NCBI GenBank assembly: GCA_900129675.1
Contig: FSRD01000002.1
Coordinates: forward strand, 1,426,001-1,490,000
Reading direction: 5' to 3'
Length of the DNA stretch: 64,000 bases
From: Bradyrhizobium erythrophlei
GTDB taxonomy: Bacteria > Pseudomonadota > Alphaproteobacteria > Rhizobiales > Xanthobacteraceae
The notes below the pieces were generated by a model. The model did no database searches, was not told where the DNA came from, and was given only the letters and a program-made list of their open reading frames with translations. Below, one piece after another: positions 34,890-44,439 of the stretch (its first letter is position 1; every line of letters starts with the position of its first letter). Both the position numbers and the translations under genes were made by a program.

Positions 34890-36086
34890 TTAGTGCCCGA
34901 CAATCTCCGGCACCCTTGTCGCCGGCGGCGTGTTGCGGCTGCGCTGGGTGCGGACGATACCGTCGATGATGGTCATGCCGATGCCGGGGAGGTCGCCGAG
35001 TTGGACGCTGTGCAAGATGTTCTTGCCGGGCGAATGCTGCGCCATGTCCATGATCACGAAGTCGGCGGAACGGCCGACCTCGATGATGCCGCAGTCCAGC
35101 GCGCGCATACGCGCGGTGTTGCCGGTGGCGAGGCAGAAGGCGATTTCGGCGGGCAGATCGCCGAGCGATGACAGCAGCGACACCATGCGCAGGATTCCGA
35201 GCGGCTGCACGCCGGAGCCGGCCGGCGCGTCGGTGCCGAGAATGACGCGGCTGAGATCGCCCATCTCGCGCGCGGTTCGCAGCGTAAACAGCGCCGAGCG
35301 CTCATTGCCGTTGTGAACCAGTTCGAGGCCGCGCTTGCAGCCTTCACAGATACAGCGGATCTGGTCGTCGGGCAGGGCGGTATGGCCGCCATTGATGTGG
35401 CCGATCACGTCGGTGTCGGCCTCCAGCACGACGTCCTTGTCGATCAGGCCGGAGCCGGGAATTGAAGGTCCGCCGGTATGGATCGTGCTCTGGATGCCGT
35501 ATTTGCGCGCCCAGCCCACCATTTTCCGCGCGGTCGGTCCATCCTTGACGCCGCCGAGCCCGACCTCGCCGAGCAGTTTGACACCGGCTGCGGCCAGCTC
35601 CTTGAAATCGTCCTCGACCATTTCGTTTTCGATCACGGGCGCGCCGGCATGGATTTTCACGCCGCCGGGGCGCAGCGTCCAGAACGAGCGCTGTGCAAAA
35701 ATCGCCATCGCCTTGATGCCGACGACGTCGCGCGAACGGCCGGGCATATGAACCTCGCCGGCGGAAATCATCGTGGTGACGCCGCCGTGCAGGTAGCTGT
35801 CGATCCAGCCGGTCTGGTTCTGCCGCGGCGTCCAGTCGCCGGCGACGGGATGGACGTGGCTGTCGATCAGGCCGGGGGCGACAGTGGTGCCGTTGGCATT
35901 GACGGTGGTGGTGGCGTCATCGGTGTTGACGTCCTTGAAGCGTCCGATCGCAGTGATTTTTCCATTCTCGGCGACGATCGTGTCGGCGTCGAGGATTGGC
36001 TTTTCCATGGCGCCGGAAAGCAACAGCCCGATATTGCGGATCACCAGCTTGCTCGGGCCAGCGGTCTGGGGGACGTCATGGGCCAT
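34890..36086 (-). CDS. Enamidase-like amidohydrolase
   Basis: 398 residues from ATG 36086 (AAGGA seven bases upstream). Metal-dependent hydrolase: VAPGLIDSHVHPV gives the HxH site; later come the lysine-region VKLLGEVGLGGV, histidines in STIHTGGPS and GHINGGHTA, and the aspartate in ILGTDAPAGSG. This layout matches what I recall for Eubacterium barkeri enamidase, which hydrolyses 1,4,5,6-tetrahydro-6-oxonicotinate to 2-formylglutarate and ammonia, exactly the step after 6-hydroxynicotinate reductase. It lies apart from that operon, on the other strand, next to a remnant of a similar gene. Other cyclic amidohydrolases remain possible. Confidence 0.75.
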   Translation of the reverse strand: MAHDVPQTAGPSKLVIRNIGLLLSGAMEKPILDADTIVAENGKITAIGRFKDVNTDDATTTVNANGTTVAPGLIDSHVHPVAGDWTPRQNQTGWIDSYLHGGVTTMISAGEVHMPGRSRDVVGIKAMAIFAQRSFWTLRPGGVKIHAGAPVIENEMVEDDFKELAAAGVKLLGEVGLGGVKDGPTARKMVGWARKYGIQSTIHTGGPSIPGSGLIDKDVVLEADTDVIGHINGGHTALPDDQIRCICEGCKRGLELVHNGNERSALFTLRTAREMGDLSRVILGTDAPAGSGVQPLGILRMVSLLSSLGDLPAEIAFCLATGNTARMRALDCGIIEVGRSADFVIMDMAQHSPGKNILHSVQLGDLPGIGMTIIDGIVRTQRSRNTPPATRVPEIVGH

Positions 36087-36213
36087 CACTTTATCCTTCT
36101 TGTTCAATGCTTTCGCAGGGCGCTACCAGCCATCTTGCGCGCGTGTGCTTTCCCAGATATCACGAAACATGAATCGACAAAAATCCCAATGGTTGTTGCA
36201 TTGCCCCCACAAT

Positions 36214-38085
36214 TTATGAACCAAATTCCCCTGTTAAACGAATCGCCACCGCGTTTTTCAAGTTGTAGGGCAGGGCAGTGATCCGCTCCCCGATCAAACG
36301 GAGTTTCTCCACTGCGACGCCGGTGCCGCCGGCATCATCGAGGTCCTCGATGGTGGCCTTTAGACCGGTCCAGCGCCCATCCAGCCAGTCGGCCTTGTTG
36401 GGCCGGTAGGTCTGTCCGGCCTCGAACTCGGCGTCCAGGTGCGCGACCCAGTCGGCGTTCTTCTTGTCGATATCGGCCTGGGTGACGACACCTTCTGCCA
36501 TCAGCCGCTCGCCATAGATCTCAAGCGTCGACTTGTGGGACCGGATCTCCTTGTACATGAGCGGCTGCGTGAACGCCGGCTCGTCGCCTTCGTTGTGACC
36601 GTACAGGCGGAAGCAGAACATGTCGATGACGACAGGCTTATGGAAGCGCTGCCGGAATTCGATCGCGATCCGCGCGACGTGGACAACCGCCTCCGGATCG
36701 TCGCCGTTGGCGTGGAAGATCGGGGCATCGATCGTCTTGGCTAGGTCGGACGGGTAGGGTGCCGACCGCGAGTACCGCGGATCGGTGGTGAAGCCGATCT
36801 GGTTGTTGATGATGAAGTGCAGCGAGCCGCCGGTGCGGTATCCCTTCAGCCCGGACAGACCGAAGCATTCCGCGACGACACCCTGGCCGGCGAATGCCGC
36901 GTCGCCGTGTATCAGCAGGGGCAAAGCGGTAGTGCGCTCGACGATGTCATTATTCTGATCCTGCTTGGCGCGGACCTTGCCGAGCACGACGGGATCCGAA
37001 ATCTCGAGATGCGATGGGTTGGCCGTCAACGAAAGGTGGACCGCATGACCCTCCAGTTCGCGGTCCGACGAGGCGCCGAGATGGTATTTCACGTCTCCTG
37101 AGCCTTCCACTTCGTCCGGAACGAACGAGCCGCCCTTGAACTCGTTGAAGATGGCCCGGTGAGGCTTGCGCAGCACCTGAGCGAGCACGTTCAGACGTCC
37201 GCGATGGGCCATGCCCAGCACGACATCGCGTACGCCCAGCTTCGCGCCGGTCTTCAGTATCTCCTCGAGTGCCGGGATCGTCGCTTCGGCGCCGTCCAGA
37301 CCGAACCGCTTGGTGCCGACGAACTTCTTGTCGAGGTACCGCTCGTAGCCTTTGACCTCGACGAGCTTGTCGAGGATGACGAGCTTTTCTTCTCGGCTGG
37401 TGCTGACCAGCTTTTCCTGACCCTCCACACGTTCTTGGATCCACGCCTTCTGGGCGGGATCCGAAATATGCAGGAACTCGTACCCGATGGTGCCGCAGTA
37501 GGTACGGCGCAGGATATCGAGCATCTCGCGGATGGTCGCGAACTCCATTCCAAGCACACCGTCGATGAAGATTTTGCGATCGAGGTCGGCATCCGAAAAC
37601 CCGTAGGTCGACGGATGGAGCTCTTCGTGGTCCTGCGGCTGCACCAGCCCCAGCGGGTCCAGGTTCGCATGGAAATGGCCGCGCATCCGGTACGCCCGGA
37701 TCATCATTAATGCGCGAACGGAATCGCGCGTAGCTTGCTGGATATCGAGATTTGATGCGGGACGGGCAGGCGGGGTGCTGGCCGCCATGTCGACCGCGGG
37801 CTTTGCGTTGGGCGCCCAATTGCCGTCGAGTGCCGAAATCAACTCGCCGTTGACCGGGATCGGCCAATTTGCGCGCTTCCAGGACGGCCCGTCCGCCGAC
37901 TTCCCCGCCGTCGCAATGTCCTCCTCGAGAGATGCGAAGAACTCCCGCCATTCCGCGTCCACCGAGTTCGGGTCCGCGTGGTAACGATCCTGCAGTTGCT
38001 CGATGTAGATCGCGTTGGCGCCGTCGAGAAACGACGTCGTTGCGAAATATTCCCTAGCCGACGTGGTGGCCCTTGTTCGATCCAT
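36214..38085 (-). pseudogene. C-terminally truncated 2-oxoglutarate dehydrogenase E1 (second copy)
   Basis: 623 codons from ATG 38085, whereas SucA is near 980. The first 600 are well kept: YIEQLQDRYHADPNSVDAEW, RAYRMRGHFHANLDPLG, GTKRFGLDGAEATIPALEEI, VLGMAHRGRLNVL, GDAAFAGQGVVAECF and the ThDP region RLYGHNEGDEPAFTQPLMY. Homology stops at RLIGERITALP; the following 15 residues to the stop are unrelated. The transketolase pyrimidine-binding and C-terminal domains are gone, so normal E1 activity is not expected. It diverges in detail from typical SucA, pointing to an old paralogue cut by rearrangement. Confidence 0.85.
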
Positions 38086-38290
38086 TGTCTTTACCTGATT
38101 TCCGGCCATACGCGGTCGCATGGCGGCGCTGTATGCGTCGCGAAAGCAGTGCTGCCTTGGATGTCGGTGAACACGAATGACAAGATCAACCGTGTGGCCG
38201 AATCCAATATAGTGCCGTAGGGGCTGTCCCGAAATCGGAAGCGAAGTGAAAAAACGGACAAAAGTCGCCCGTTTACGGCCAGCAGCAGAG

Positions 38291-38504
38291 TCTCAGCGTA
38301 TCCGACGTTGACCACGCCCGTATCGATCTGCTTAGGACGAAAGCAGAGTATCCGCCTCAGGCTGCGCGTCTCTGACAGATGCCTCCAAGACCGGCCGCGC
38401 CTTGGCGATTTGATTGTTACGGCTTGCGCCGTCGCTAACGCCCCGGCAGCAACACCAAGAAACCGTCGTCGACCGATATCGTGCAAGCGTTTTACCTTGA
38501 TCAT
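38291..38504 (-). pseudogene. 5' remnant of a Tat-exported alpha/beta hydrolase gene
   Basis: The minus frame starts MIKVKRLHDIGRRRFLGVAA, a Tat signal, and continues to KQIDTGVVNVGYAE, which I recognise as the N-terminus of an exported epoxide-hydrolase-like alpha/beta hydrolase. The core beginning LLHGWP should follow but is absent; the frame runs into unrelated sequence (TLLLAVNGRLLSVF). Only the first 70 codons survive. Confidence 0.65.
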
Positions 38505-38749
38505 GTTGCATCACCTTGCCACTCGAACCGCGCGACCTCGCAACATTTTTGCGTCGCGACGCCAACACTACTGGGCGGAAACTGTCAGCCCTCGTTCTAA
38601 TGAGCCATTCAACGTTGGGAAGATGTCGCTCATATCAATGTATGAGTGAATGCCGCTGTCAGTCGGTCGAGAAGAGCGTGACCCGGTGTCCCTGTCGGAA
38701 ACTCAATCTTGCTGGCAACTGATATCGAATCGGGCGATGCTCCTGCCCT

Positions 38750-39641
38750 ATGCGAGAGGTTTGTAGCCTAATCTGGTTGGCGTTGGTCGGAGCGTTCCGG
38801 TCGCGGGCCTCGCTTGAGGCTGAAAACATGATTCTGCGTCATCAGCTTAACGTGTTGCAGCGGAAATCGTCGAAACGGCCGACGTTCGGGATGTTTGACC
38901 GTCTGATATTCGCCGGCTTGTATCGTTTGGCTCCGAAGGTGCTCGGCGCCTTGGCGATCGTGAAGCCGGAGACCGTGATTAAATGGCACCGCGCCGGGCT
39001 CAGATCGTACTGGCGGTGGAAGTCGCGGAGCCGTGGTGGCGACCAACTGTAGCGCCTGAGATACGCAAGCTTATCCGCGAGATGAGCATTGCCAATCCGC
39101 TGTGGGGAGCGCCGCGGATCCATGGAGAACTCCTCAAGATCGGCATCGATATCGGACAGACCAGCGTGGCCAAGTACATGGCCAAGCGAAGAGACCCGCC
39201 ATCCCAAGGCTGGAAGACGGCGTCACAGCGCATCCGACCGCAGAATGGATCGCAAATCAGATCACGGAAGCATGCGGCTGGGAGCAAGCTCCCCGCTATC
39301 TCATTCGTGACCGGGACGGGGCCTATGGTGAGGTCTTCATCCGAAGGCTTCAATCAATGGGCATTCGCTATTGACCGACGTCGCCGCGCTCTCCTTGGGA
39401 AAATGGATATGCTGAAAGGCTGATCGGTTCGATCCGCAGGGATTGCCTTGACCACGTTGTTGTGTTCAGCGAGCGCCATCTCCGTCACCTACTGCTGTCG
39501 TACATGAAATATTACAATGGGGCCCGCACGCATCTATCCCTGGAGAAGGATGCACCGGTCTCGCGCGCCGTCGATCGCGCCGGGCGCATTCTTTGTCGCC
39601 CAATCCTGGGCGGGCTGCATCACCAATATGCCCGGATTTAA
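38750..39641 (+). pseudogene. Broken DDE integrase-type transposase
   Basis: Three frames together make one protein of the IS3/IS481-like integrase type. Frame one: LEAENMILRHQLNVLQRK to YWRWKSRSRGG (38750-39046). Frame two: IRKLIREMSIANPLWGAPRIHG to KRRDPPSQGW. Then a deletion removes the first catalytic part, and frame three carries AHPTAEWIANQITEACGWEQ and YLIRDRDGAYGEVFIRRL. The end (YYNGARTHLSLEKDAPVSRA; GGLHHQYARI then stop) lies in a further frame. The copy at 53250 is a relative. Confidence 0.85.
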
Positions 39642-39678
39642 TTTACGACAGGCACAGGCAGACTTAACGGCGAAGCGT

Positions 39679-40033
39679 TACTCGAAGCGGTTCTGGGCAC
39701 GATCTACACCGAGGTAAAGGTCTCGGAGACCAGCGAACAAACCATAACGGACAAGCGAAAGCCGGACGGCTATTGGGGCGTGATGGGCGCGCCGGCCCAT
39801 GCCCAGGTCAGCGGCATTATGCTTCTGCCGAAGCCGCATTTGTGGACCTGAGGACCGAACGCTGGCAGCCTCAAATCGTCCGTAACGGGAGCGCTGAGCG
39901 ACGGCTGCCGGCTGGGTTCATGCCGTTGCCGGGTTTCGCAGTATCTGCCCAGGGCGCGGTCGCCCAGATTGAAGGGACCATGATGGCGGACCTTGTTGGC
40001 CTACCGGCGGTCTGGCCGCCAGAAGAGCCGTAG
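39679..40033 (+). other. Degenerate coding-like stretch, unrecognised
   Basis: The stretch reads EVKVSETSEQTITDKRKPDG then YWGVMGAPAHAQVSGIMLLP up to a stop at 39849-39851; in another frame VDLRTERWQPQIVRN continues to AVAQIEGTMMADLVGLPAVW and a stop at 40033. The two parts look like one protein broken by a frameshift. I do not recognise the family. It lies between a dead transposase and an IS91-like unit. Confidence 0.35.
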
Positions 40034-40333
40034 TCGCTGCCCGGTACCGCTGATCCCGCGAGTTGGAAGGAGGGTACCTGGCATGGGTTGAGTCCAGTGC
40101 GGGAATCGTCCGCGCGAACTACAGGAAATGTACCGACCGCTACATCAGGGAAAAAGCAACAGTAACGAAACCGCCTGGCCTTCGCATAAGGTTCATTGGA
40201 CAAAACCGCTGCGCGGTAGTGCCGCGTGGCAACGTCGGAGCCACCCTATCGTCCTGCATTTTTGAGGAAGCCCGATTGCGACATCATGGAGGGCTGCTCG
40301 CCGCAGCTGTTCCATATCGCAAAGGAGCTTCCC

Positions 40334-41215
40334 ATGACTGTTCTCCGACAACGAATGATGGAGGATATGCAGCTACGGAATTTGTCGCCTCATACCCAGG
40401 CATCTTATGTCCAACAGGTTTCGCTGTTCGCACGCCACTTCGCTAAATCGCCGGATGTGCTGGCTCCCGAGCACATTCGCACGTATCAAATCTATCTGAC
40501 GAACGAGAGGAAGCTGGCTGCCGGTTCAATACACATCGCCGTTGCGGCACTTCGCTTCCTCTACAAGATCACCCTCAAGCGGGAATGGACCTTTGCGGAT
40601 GTGCTTCCTCTTCCTAAGAAGCCGCAGAAACTGCCCGTCGTTCTGAGCCGGGAGGAAGTGGTACATTTCCTCGGATGCGTTGCTTGTCGAAAACATCGCG
40701 CAATCCTGACCGCCTGTTACGCTGCAGGCTTGCGTGTATCGGAAGCTGTTCGGCTGAATGCCGGCGCAATCGATAGCAAGCGGATGGTCATCCGGGTCGA
40801 GCAAGGCAAAGGCCGCAAGGATCGGTACGTAATGCTATCGCCAAAGCTACTGGAGATTTTGCGTGCCTACTGGAAGGTCGCACATCCGAAGGAGTGGCTG
40901 TTTCCGGGTGCTCATCCAGGTCAGCCGATCACGAGAGAAGCCGTCGAAGACGCCTGCCAAAAGGCACATCGAGTCTCCGGCCTATCCAAACCTGTGACAC
41001 CGCATTCGCTACGCCACGCCTTTGCGGTACATTTACTCGAGTCTGGCACCGACGTCCGGACCATTCAGCTGCTGCTTGGTCATCGCAGCCTGGCTACCAC
41101 CGCCAAGTACTTACGAATAGCTGCGAGCAAGGTCTGCGCCACGTCCAGCCCCCTGGACCTGCTGCCGCATCTGGTTCCCGCGGAGCCAAAGCCGACACCG
41201 CCAAAACACTTCTGA
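40334..41215 (+). CDS. Tyrosine recombinase associated with IS91-like element
   Basis: 293 residues from ATG 40334, with AAAGGAG seven bases upstream; an in-frame start at 40226 is not supported. N-terminal SAM-like core-binding region (LRNLSPHTQASYVQQVSLFA), then the catalytic set: Arg in CYAAGLRVSEAVRL, Lys in KGRKDRYVM, HSLRHAF, LLGHRSLATTAKYLRIA with the tyrosine. Such integrases accompany IS91-type HUH transposases in rhizobia, here 10 bases upstream. The frame is intact. Confidence 0.9.
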   Translation: MTVLRQRMMEDMQLRNLSPHTQASYVQQVSLFARHFAKSPDVLAPEHIRTYQIYLTNERKLAAGSIHIAVAALRFLYKITLKREWTFADVLPLPKKPQKLPVVLSREEVVHFLGCVACRKHRAILTACYAAGLRVSEAVRLNAGAIDSKRMVIRVEQGKGRKDRYVMLSPKLLEILRAYWKVAHPKEWLFPGAHPGQPITREAVEDACQKAHRVSGLSKPVTPHSLRHAFAVHLLESGTDVRTIQLLLGHRSLATTAKYLRIAASKVCATSSPLDLLPHLVPAEPKPTPPKHF

Positions 41216-41225
41216 GTTGGGGCCG

Positions 41226-42422
41226 GTGGCCCGCTCCGGGCCGGAAGTCGCGGATGTGTTCCGCCGCTACGGCGAAGCCTATCGTGAGCGTCATGGCGCC
41301 TCGCTATGCACTGCACAGCGTCGCGTCATGAGCGCCATTGAGCTGTGTCGAACCGCGGCGCTTGGTGGACACATCGAGCACTGTGACCGCTGTGACCACC
41401 AGCGCATCTGTTATAATTCATGCAGAGATCGCCACTGTCCAAAATGCCAGTCACTGGCTCGCGCCCAATGGTTGGATGATCGTCGATCTGAGCTTCTCGA
41501 CACCCAGTATTTTCATGTGGTCTTCACTCTCCCGCAGCCAGTCGCGGCCATTGCTCTGCAGAATAAGGACGTCGTCTACAACATTCTGTTCCGGGCCGTC
41601 GGCGAGACGTTGCGCACCATTGCGGCCGATCCCAAGCATCTGGGCGCGCAGATCGGATTCTTCGCGGTGCTCCATACCTGGGGACAGGCTCTTCTCCACC
41701 ATCCCCATCTGCATTGCGTGGTTCCCGGTGGAGGCATTTCCCCTGACGGCACGCGGTGGATTTCCTGCCGACCGAAGTTCTTCCTGCCCATTCCTGTGTT
41801 GAGGCTTCTATTCCGTCGACTGTTCCTCAATTATCTGGAGCAGGCCTTCGATACCGGAGAGCTGCAGTTCTTTTCCTCCCTGGAACCACTGAGGACGCGA
41901 CACTCCTTCTTGCGCCACATCGCGCCCACCAGAAAAATAAATTGGAAGGTCTACGCCAAGCCACCTTTCGCCGGACCGGAGCAAGTCCTCAAGTACGTCG
42001 CACGGTACACCCATCGAGTTGCTATCTCGAACGACCGGCTGCTCGGGCTGCACGACGGGAAGGTTCAGTTTCGCTGGAAGGACTACCGTGACAACAGCCG
42101 CCATAAGACCATGACGCTGGCCGCCGAGGAGTTCATCCGTCGGTTCCTGCTTCACGTTCTCCCTGAAGGATTTCAGCGTATTCGCTACTACGGCTTCCTC
42201 GCCAATCGCTACCGGGCTGAGAAGCTTGCGCTATGCCGGCAGCTCCTCCAAACCCCGCCGCCCGCTCCCAACGTTGAAGTCAAAAAAGACTACCGTGACC
42301 GGTACGAAGAGATCACAGGCGTGTCCCTGAAGACCTGTCCCCTGTGTCGCCACGGCACCATGATTGTCATTGAAACGTTCGAATGCGCCGCAAGTCGCGA
42401 GCCGCGAATGGATACCTCATGA
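41226..42422 (+). CDS. IS91 family HUH transposase
   Basis: 398 residues from GTG 41226; this start aligns with the second copy at 52788, whose protein begins MARPALEIADIF. A TTG at 41217 is the only alternative. Zinc-binding front with HCDRCDHQRICYNSCRDRHC and PKCQ, HUH motif in HHPHLHCVVPGGG, catalytic tyrosine region YVARYTHRVAISN. It nicks DNA for rolling-circle transposition. No target duplication is expected for this family. A hairpin at 42689-42766 may mark its terminal region. Confidence 0.92.
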   Translation: MARSGPEVADVFRRYGEAYRERHGASLCTAQRRVMSAIELCRTAALGGHIEHCDRCDHQRICYNSCRDRHCPKCQSLARAQWLDDRRSELLDTQYFHVVFTLPQPVAAIALQNKDVVYNILFRAVGETLRTIAADPKHLGAQIGFFAVLHTWGQALLHHPHLHCVVPGGGISPDGTRWISCRPKFFLPIPVLRLLFRRLFLNYLEQAFDTGELQFFSSLEPLRTRHSFLRHIAPTRKINWKVYAKPPFAGPEQVLKYVARYTHRVAISNDRLLGLHDGKVQFRWKDYRDNSRHKTMTLAAEEFIRRFLLHVLPEGFQRIRYYGFLANRYRAEKLALCRQLLQTPPPAPNVEVKKDYRDRYEEITGVSLKTCPLCRHGTMIVIETFECAASREPRMDTS

Positions 42423-42688
42423 CCGTCGCTGGGATCTCACCAACATATATCGACCGACCTTGGGCGATCACGCGAACGAGACGACATTGCCGCGTGCAGT
42501 TTGATATCAATTTCCGAAGGCAATTTTGGGTCGTCTCGTACTTCACTCAGTTGTTCCACCCCCCACGACTCCCGAACGACACTCTTGTACCCTCGCTTGG
42601 CGATAGCAGTTTCGCCCATCCCCAACTCCTCGCCGGGTTGCAATGCCCATAGCTGGGGCGATGCAGTGCCCCACGGTTTTGTCCAACA

Positions 42689-42766
42689 CGTTTTTAGCCC
42701 ACCGGCGCGGATCAGAATCCTGCGCTCAACCGCGCTGTTGGTGGCCGCGCCGCCAGGCTAAAAACG
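42689..42766. other. Large inverted repeat downstream of IS91-like transposase
   Basis: Perfect 11-bp arms cgtttttagcc (42689-42699) and ggctaaaaacg (42756-42766), extended inward by cggcgcgg / ccgcgccg. It sits about 270 bases after the transposase stop, where IS91-type elements carry their replication origin end; it could equally be a separate small palindrome. Confidence 0.5.
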
Positions 42767-42772
42767 CTCTGC

Positions 42773-43626
42773 ATTATGTGAAGTTCAAGATACTTCCTGC
42801 GTGAAATCCCATCCATTCGAGGGCTCGGCGCCGTTGGCGTCGAGCCCTGAAGTCTGATCGAACGAGGTACCTCAGTTAGACAAAACCGCGCCACAACTCT
42901 TAGGTTGCAGTTCGCGCGACACCTAATTGGGGTGCATCGCGCGAATTTATGGGGTGCCATACGCTGACGAAGCTGATGGTTCGCCTGATCTTCGGCCACG
43001 CCGACGGCGACCTTCGGCAAAGGGAGGAGATGCGTCATGATGTCTGAGAAGATCAGGCCGCACCATCTGCAAACCCTCGCTATCCTCCGTTCGAACTTCC
43101 GCTTGAGGATCCCGTCAAGATCGTCGGGCGCGTTGCCCAGAAGTTCACGCGGTATCTGTAGTGGAGGGCCACATGAGCGAGCGCGAGGTTTACCTCGGCG
43201 ATGGCCGTGAGTGATTTCAATTCGTTTCGCAGGCGAGTAGGGAGGAGGGGATGTCCGTCGGGTGAGGAGTTACGATGTCGACGAGGGGACCTAGTGGCGG
43301 AGCGAGCTGATTTCCGCTTAAGGCGCTTTTCGGCAATGCAATCGCGGTCTGACAATGTCCGCTGTTAGTCCAAGACCTCCCATCCATGTCGTCTGGATCG
43401 AGTTCGGTGCCAAATACCTCGCTCATGACTGAGTCAAAGATGCGATCAACCTCAAGGGTGGGCAATGGCTCTAGGAGATCGGCAAATGCCCTGCCGAATG
43501 TCCGTTGTTGGGAGAACAGCGGAAAACATATACTCGCACTGAGCTTTTCCGGTTTTGACCCAAAGCGGTCCTATGGGCCCGCATCCTGAGGGTACCACGC
43601 TTCGATCGTCGCCCGTCGGAATCCGG
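42773..43626. other. Gene-poor stretch with remnant-like frames
   Basis: No gene I can support. A minus frame at 43217-43465, with coding-like sequence running further upstream to about 43515, reads FGRAFADLLEPLPTLEVDRI then FDSVMSEVFGTELDPDDM. It looks like a protein fragment of unknown family that soon loses character. At 43496-43582 lies a degenerate piece of a repeat seen near other cyclase genes (gaatgtccgttgttggg; ttttgacccaaagcgg). Confidence 0.4.
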
Positions 43627-44439
43627 TCAGCCCACTGCAGGCTCACGACCGGTTGAGCGCCTCCGCACGGCATAAGTCATCACGGGTTTAGTGAGTCCCT
43701 TGATTGGCTCCGCAGGCATGGGCACGAGCACGAAACCAGGATCGAGATCGTCGCGCACCGTCTCGGTAACAAGAATGTCCACCTGATGAATGCGCGTCAG
43801 GGCTTGTACCCGCGCCGCGATGTTCACGGAGCGTCCGATAAATGCGTACTCCTTCCTATCGCGGGAACCCATAAGCCCAGCCAGCCCCGGGCCGCGGTCG
43901 ATGCCGATACCTATGGAAAGCCGCGGCAGCCCCTCGCGGTCGAGTTCACCATTGTACTCGTCAATGGCCGCCCGCATGGCTAGGGCAGCGCGTACTGCAT
44001 CGTCACACTGCCATGGGTTCGGCTGGGTTGCACCAAAGTAGGCAACAATGCCGTCTCCGACGAAGCTTCCGACCTGCCCACGGTGCTCGTCGATGGCATC
44101 GCTCATGCGCTGATAGTAGCCGTCGAGCACGCGCGCCAGGACTGCTGGCTCCAGCCGCTCGCTCATAGCGGTAAAACCCACAAGATCGACAAACAGTGCA
44201 GTCGCGACTTTGCGCTCGGCCTTAGGCCCCGTGCCGGGCTGTACGTCATCCGCGATGAGCCGCTGTACCACACCCGCCGGCGCGAGCCGGGAGCACGCTT
44301 GCTGAAGCTTCTCGAGGTTGGCGGCCGCCGCTTCGAGCTGCGAGCGGAGATTCTGATTCAGCCGCCGTTGGCGATAGAGCGCACCGCCGAGGATAGCGAT
44401 GATAACGAGCACGGCGGCTGTGACGACCGTCCACGTCAT
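43627..44439 (-). CDS. Membrane-anchored class III adenylate/guanylate cyclase
   Basis: 270 residues from ATG 44439, which overlaps the stop of the upstream gene (ATGA); the longer frame upstream lies in that gene. One transmembrane helix (VVTAAVLVIIAILGGALY), a short coiled coil (LRSQLEAAAANLEKLQQA), then the catalytic domain: first metal Asp in LFVDLVGFTAMSERL, second in SFVGDGIVAYFGA, and the transition-state Asn/Arg in GRSVNIAARVQAL. It should make cAMP at the inner membrane face. Coupling to a double AhpD-fold protein suggests redox-linked signalling. Confidence 0.9.
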   Translation of the reverse strand: MTWTVVTAAVLVIIAILGGALYRQRRLNQNLRSQLEAAAANLEKLQQACSRLAPAGVVQRLIADDVQPGTGPKAERKVATALFVDLVGFTAMSERLEPAVLARVLDGYYQRMSDAIDEHRGQVGSFVGDGIVAYFGATQPNPWQCDDAVRAALAMRAAIDEYNGELDREGLPRLSIGIGIDRGPGLAGLMGSRDRKEYAFIGRSVNIAARVQALTRIHQVDILVTETVRDDLDPGFVLVPMPAEPIKGLTKPVMTYAVRRRSTGREPAVG

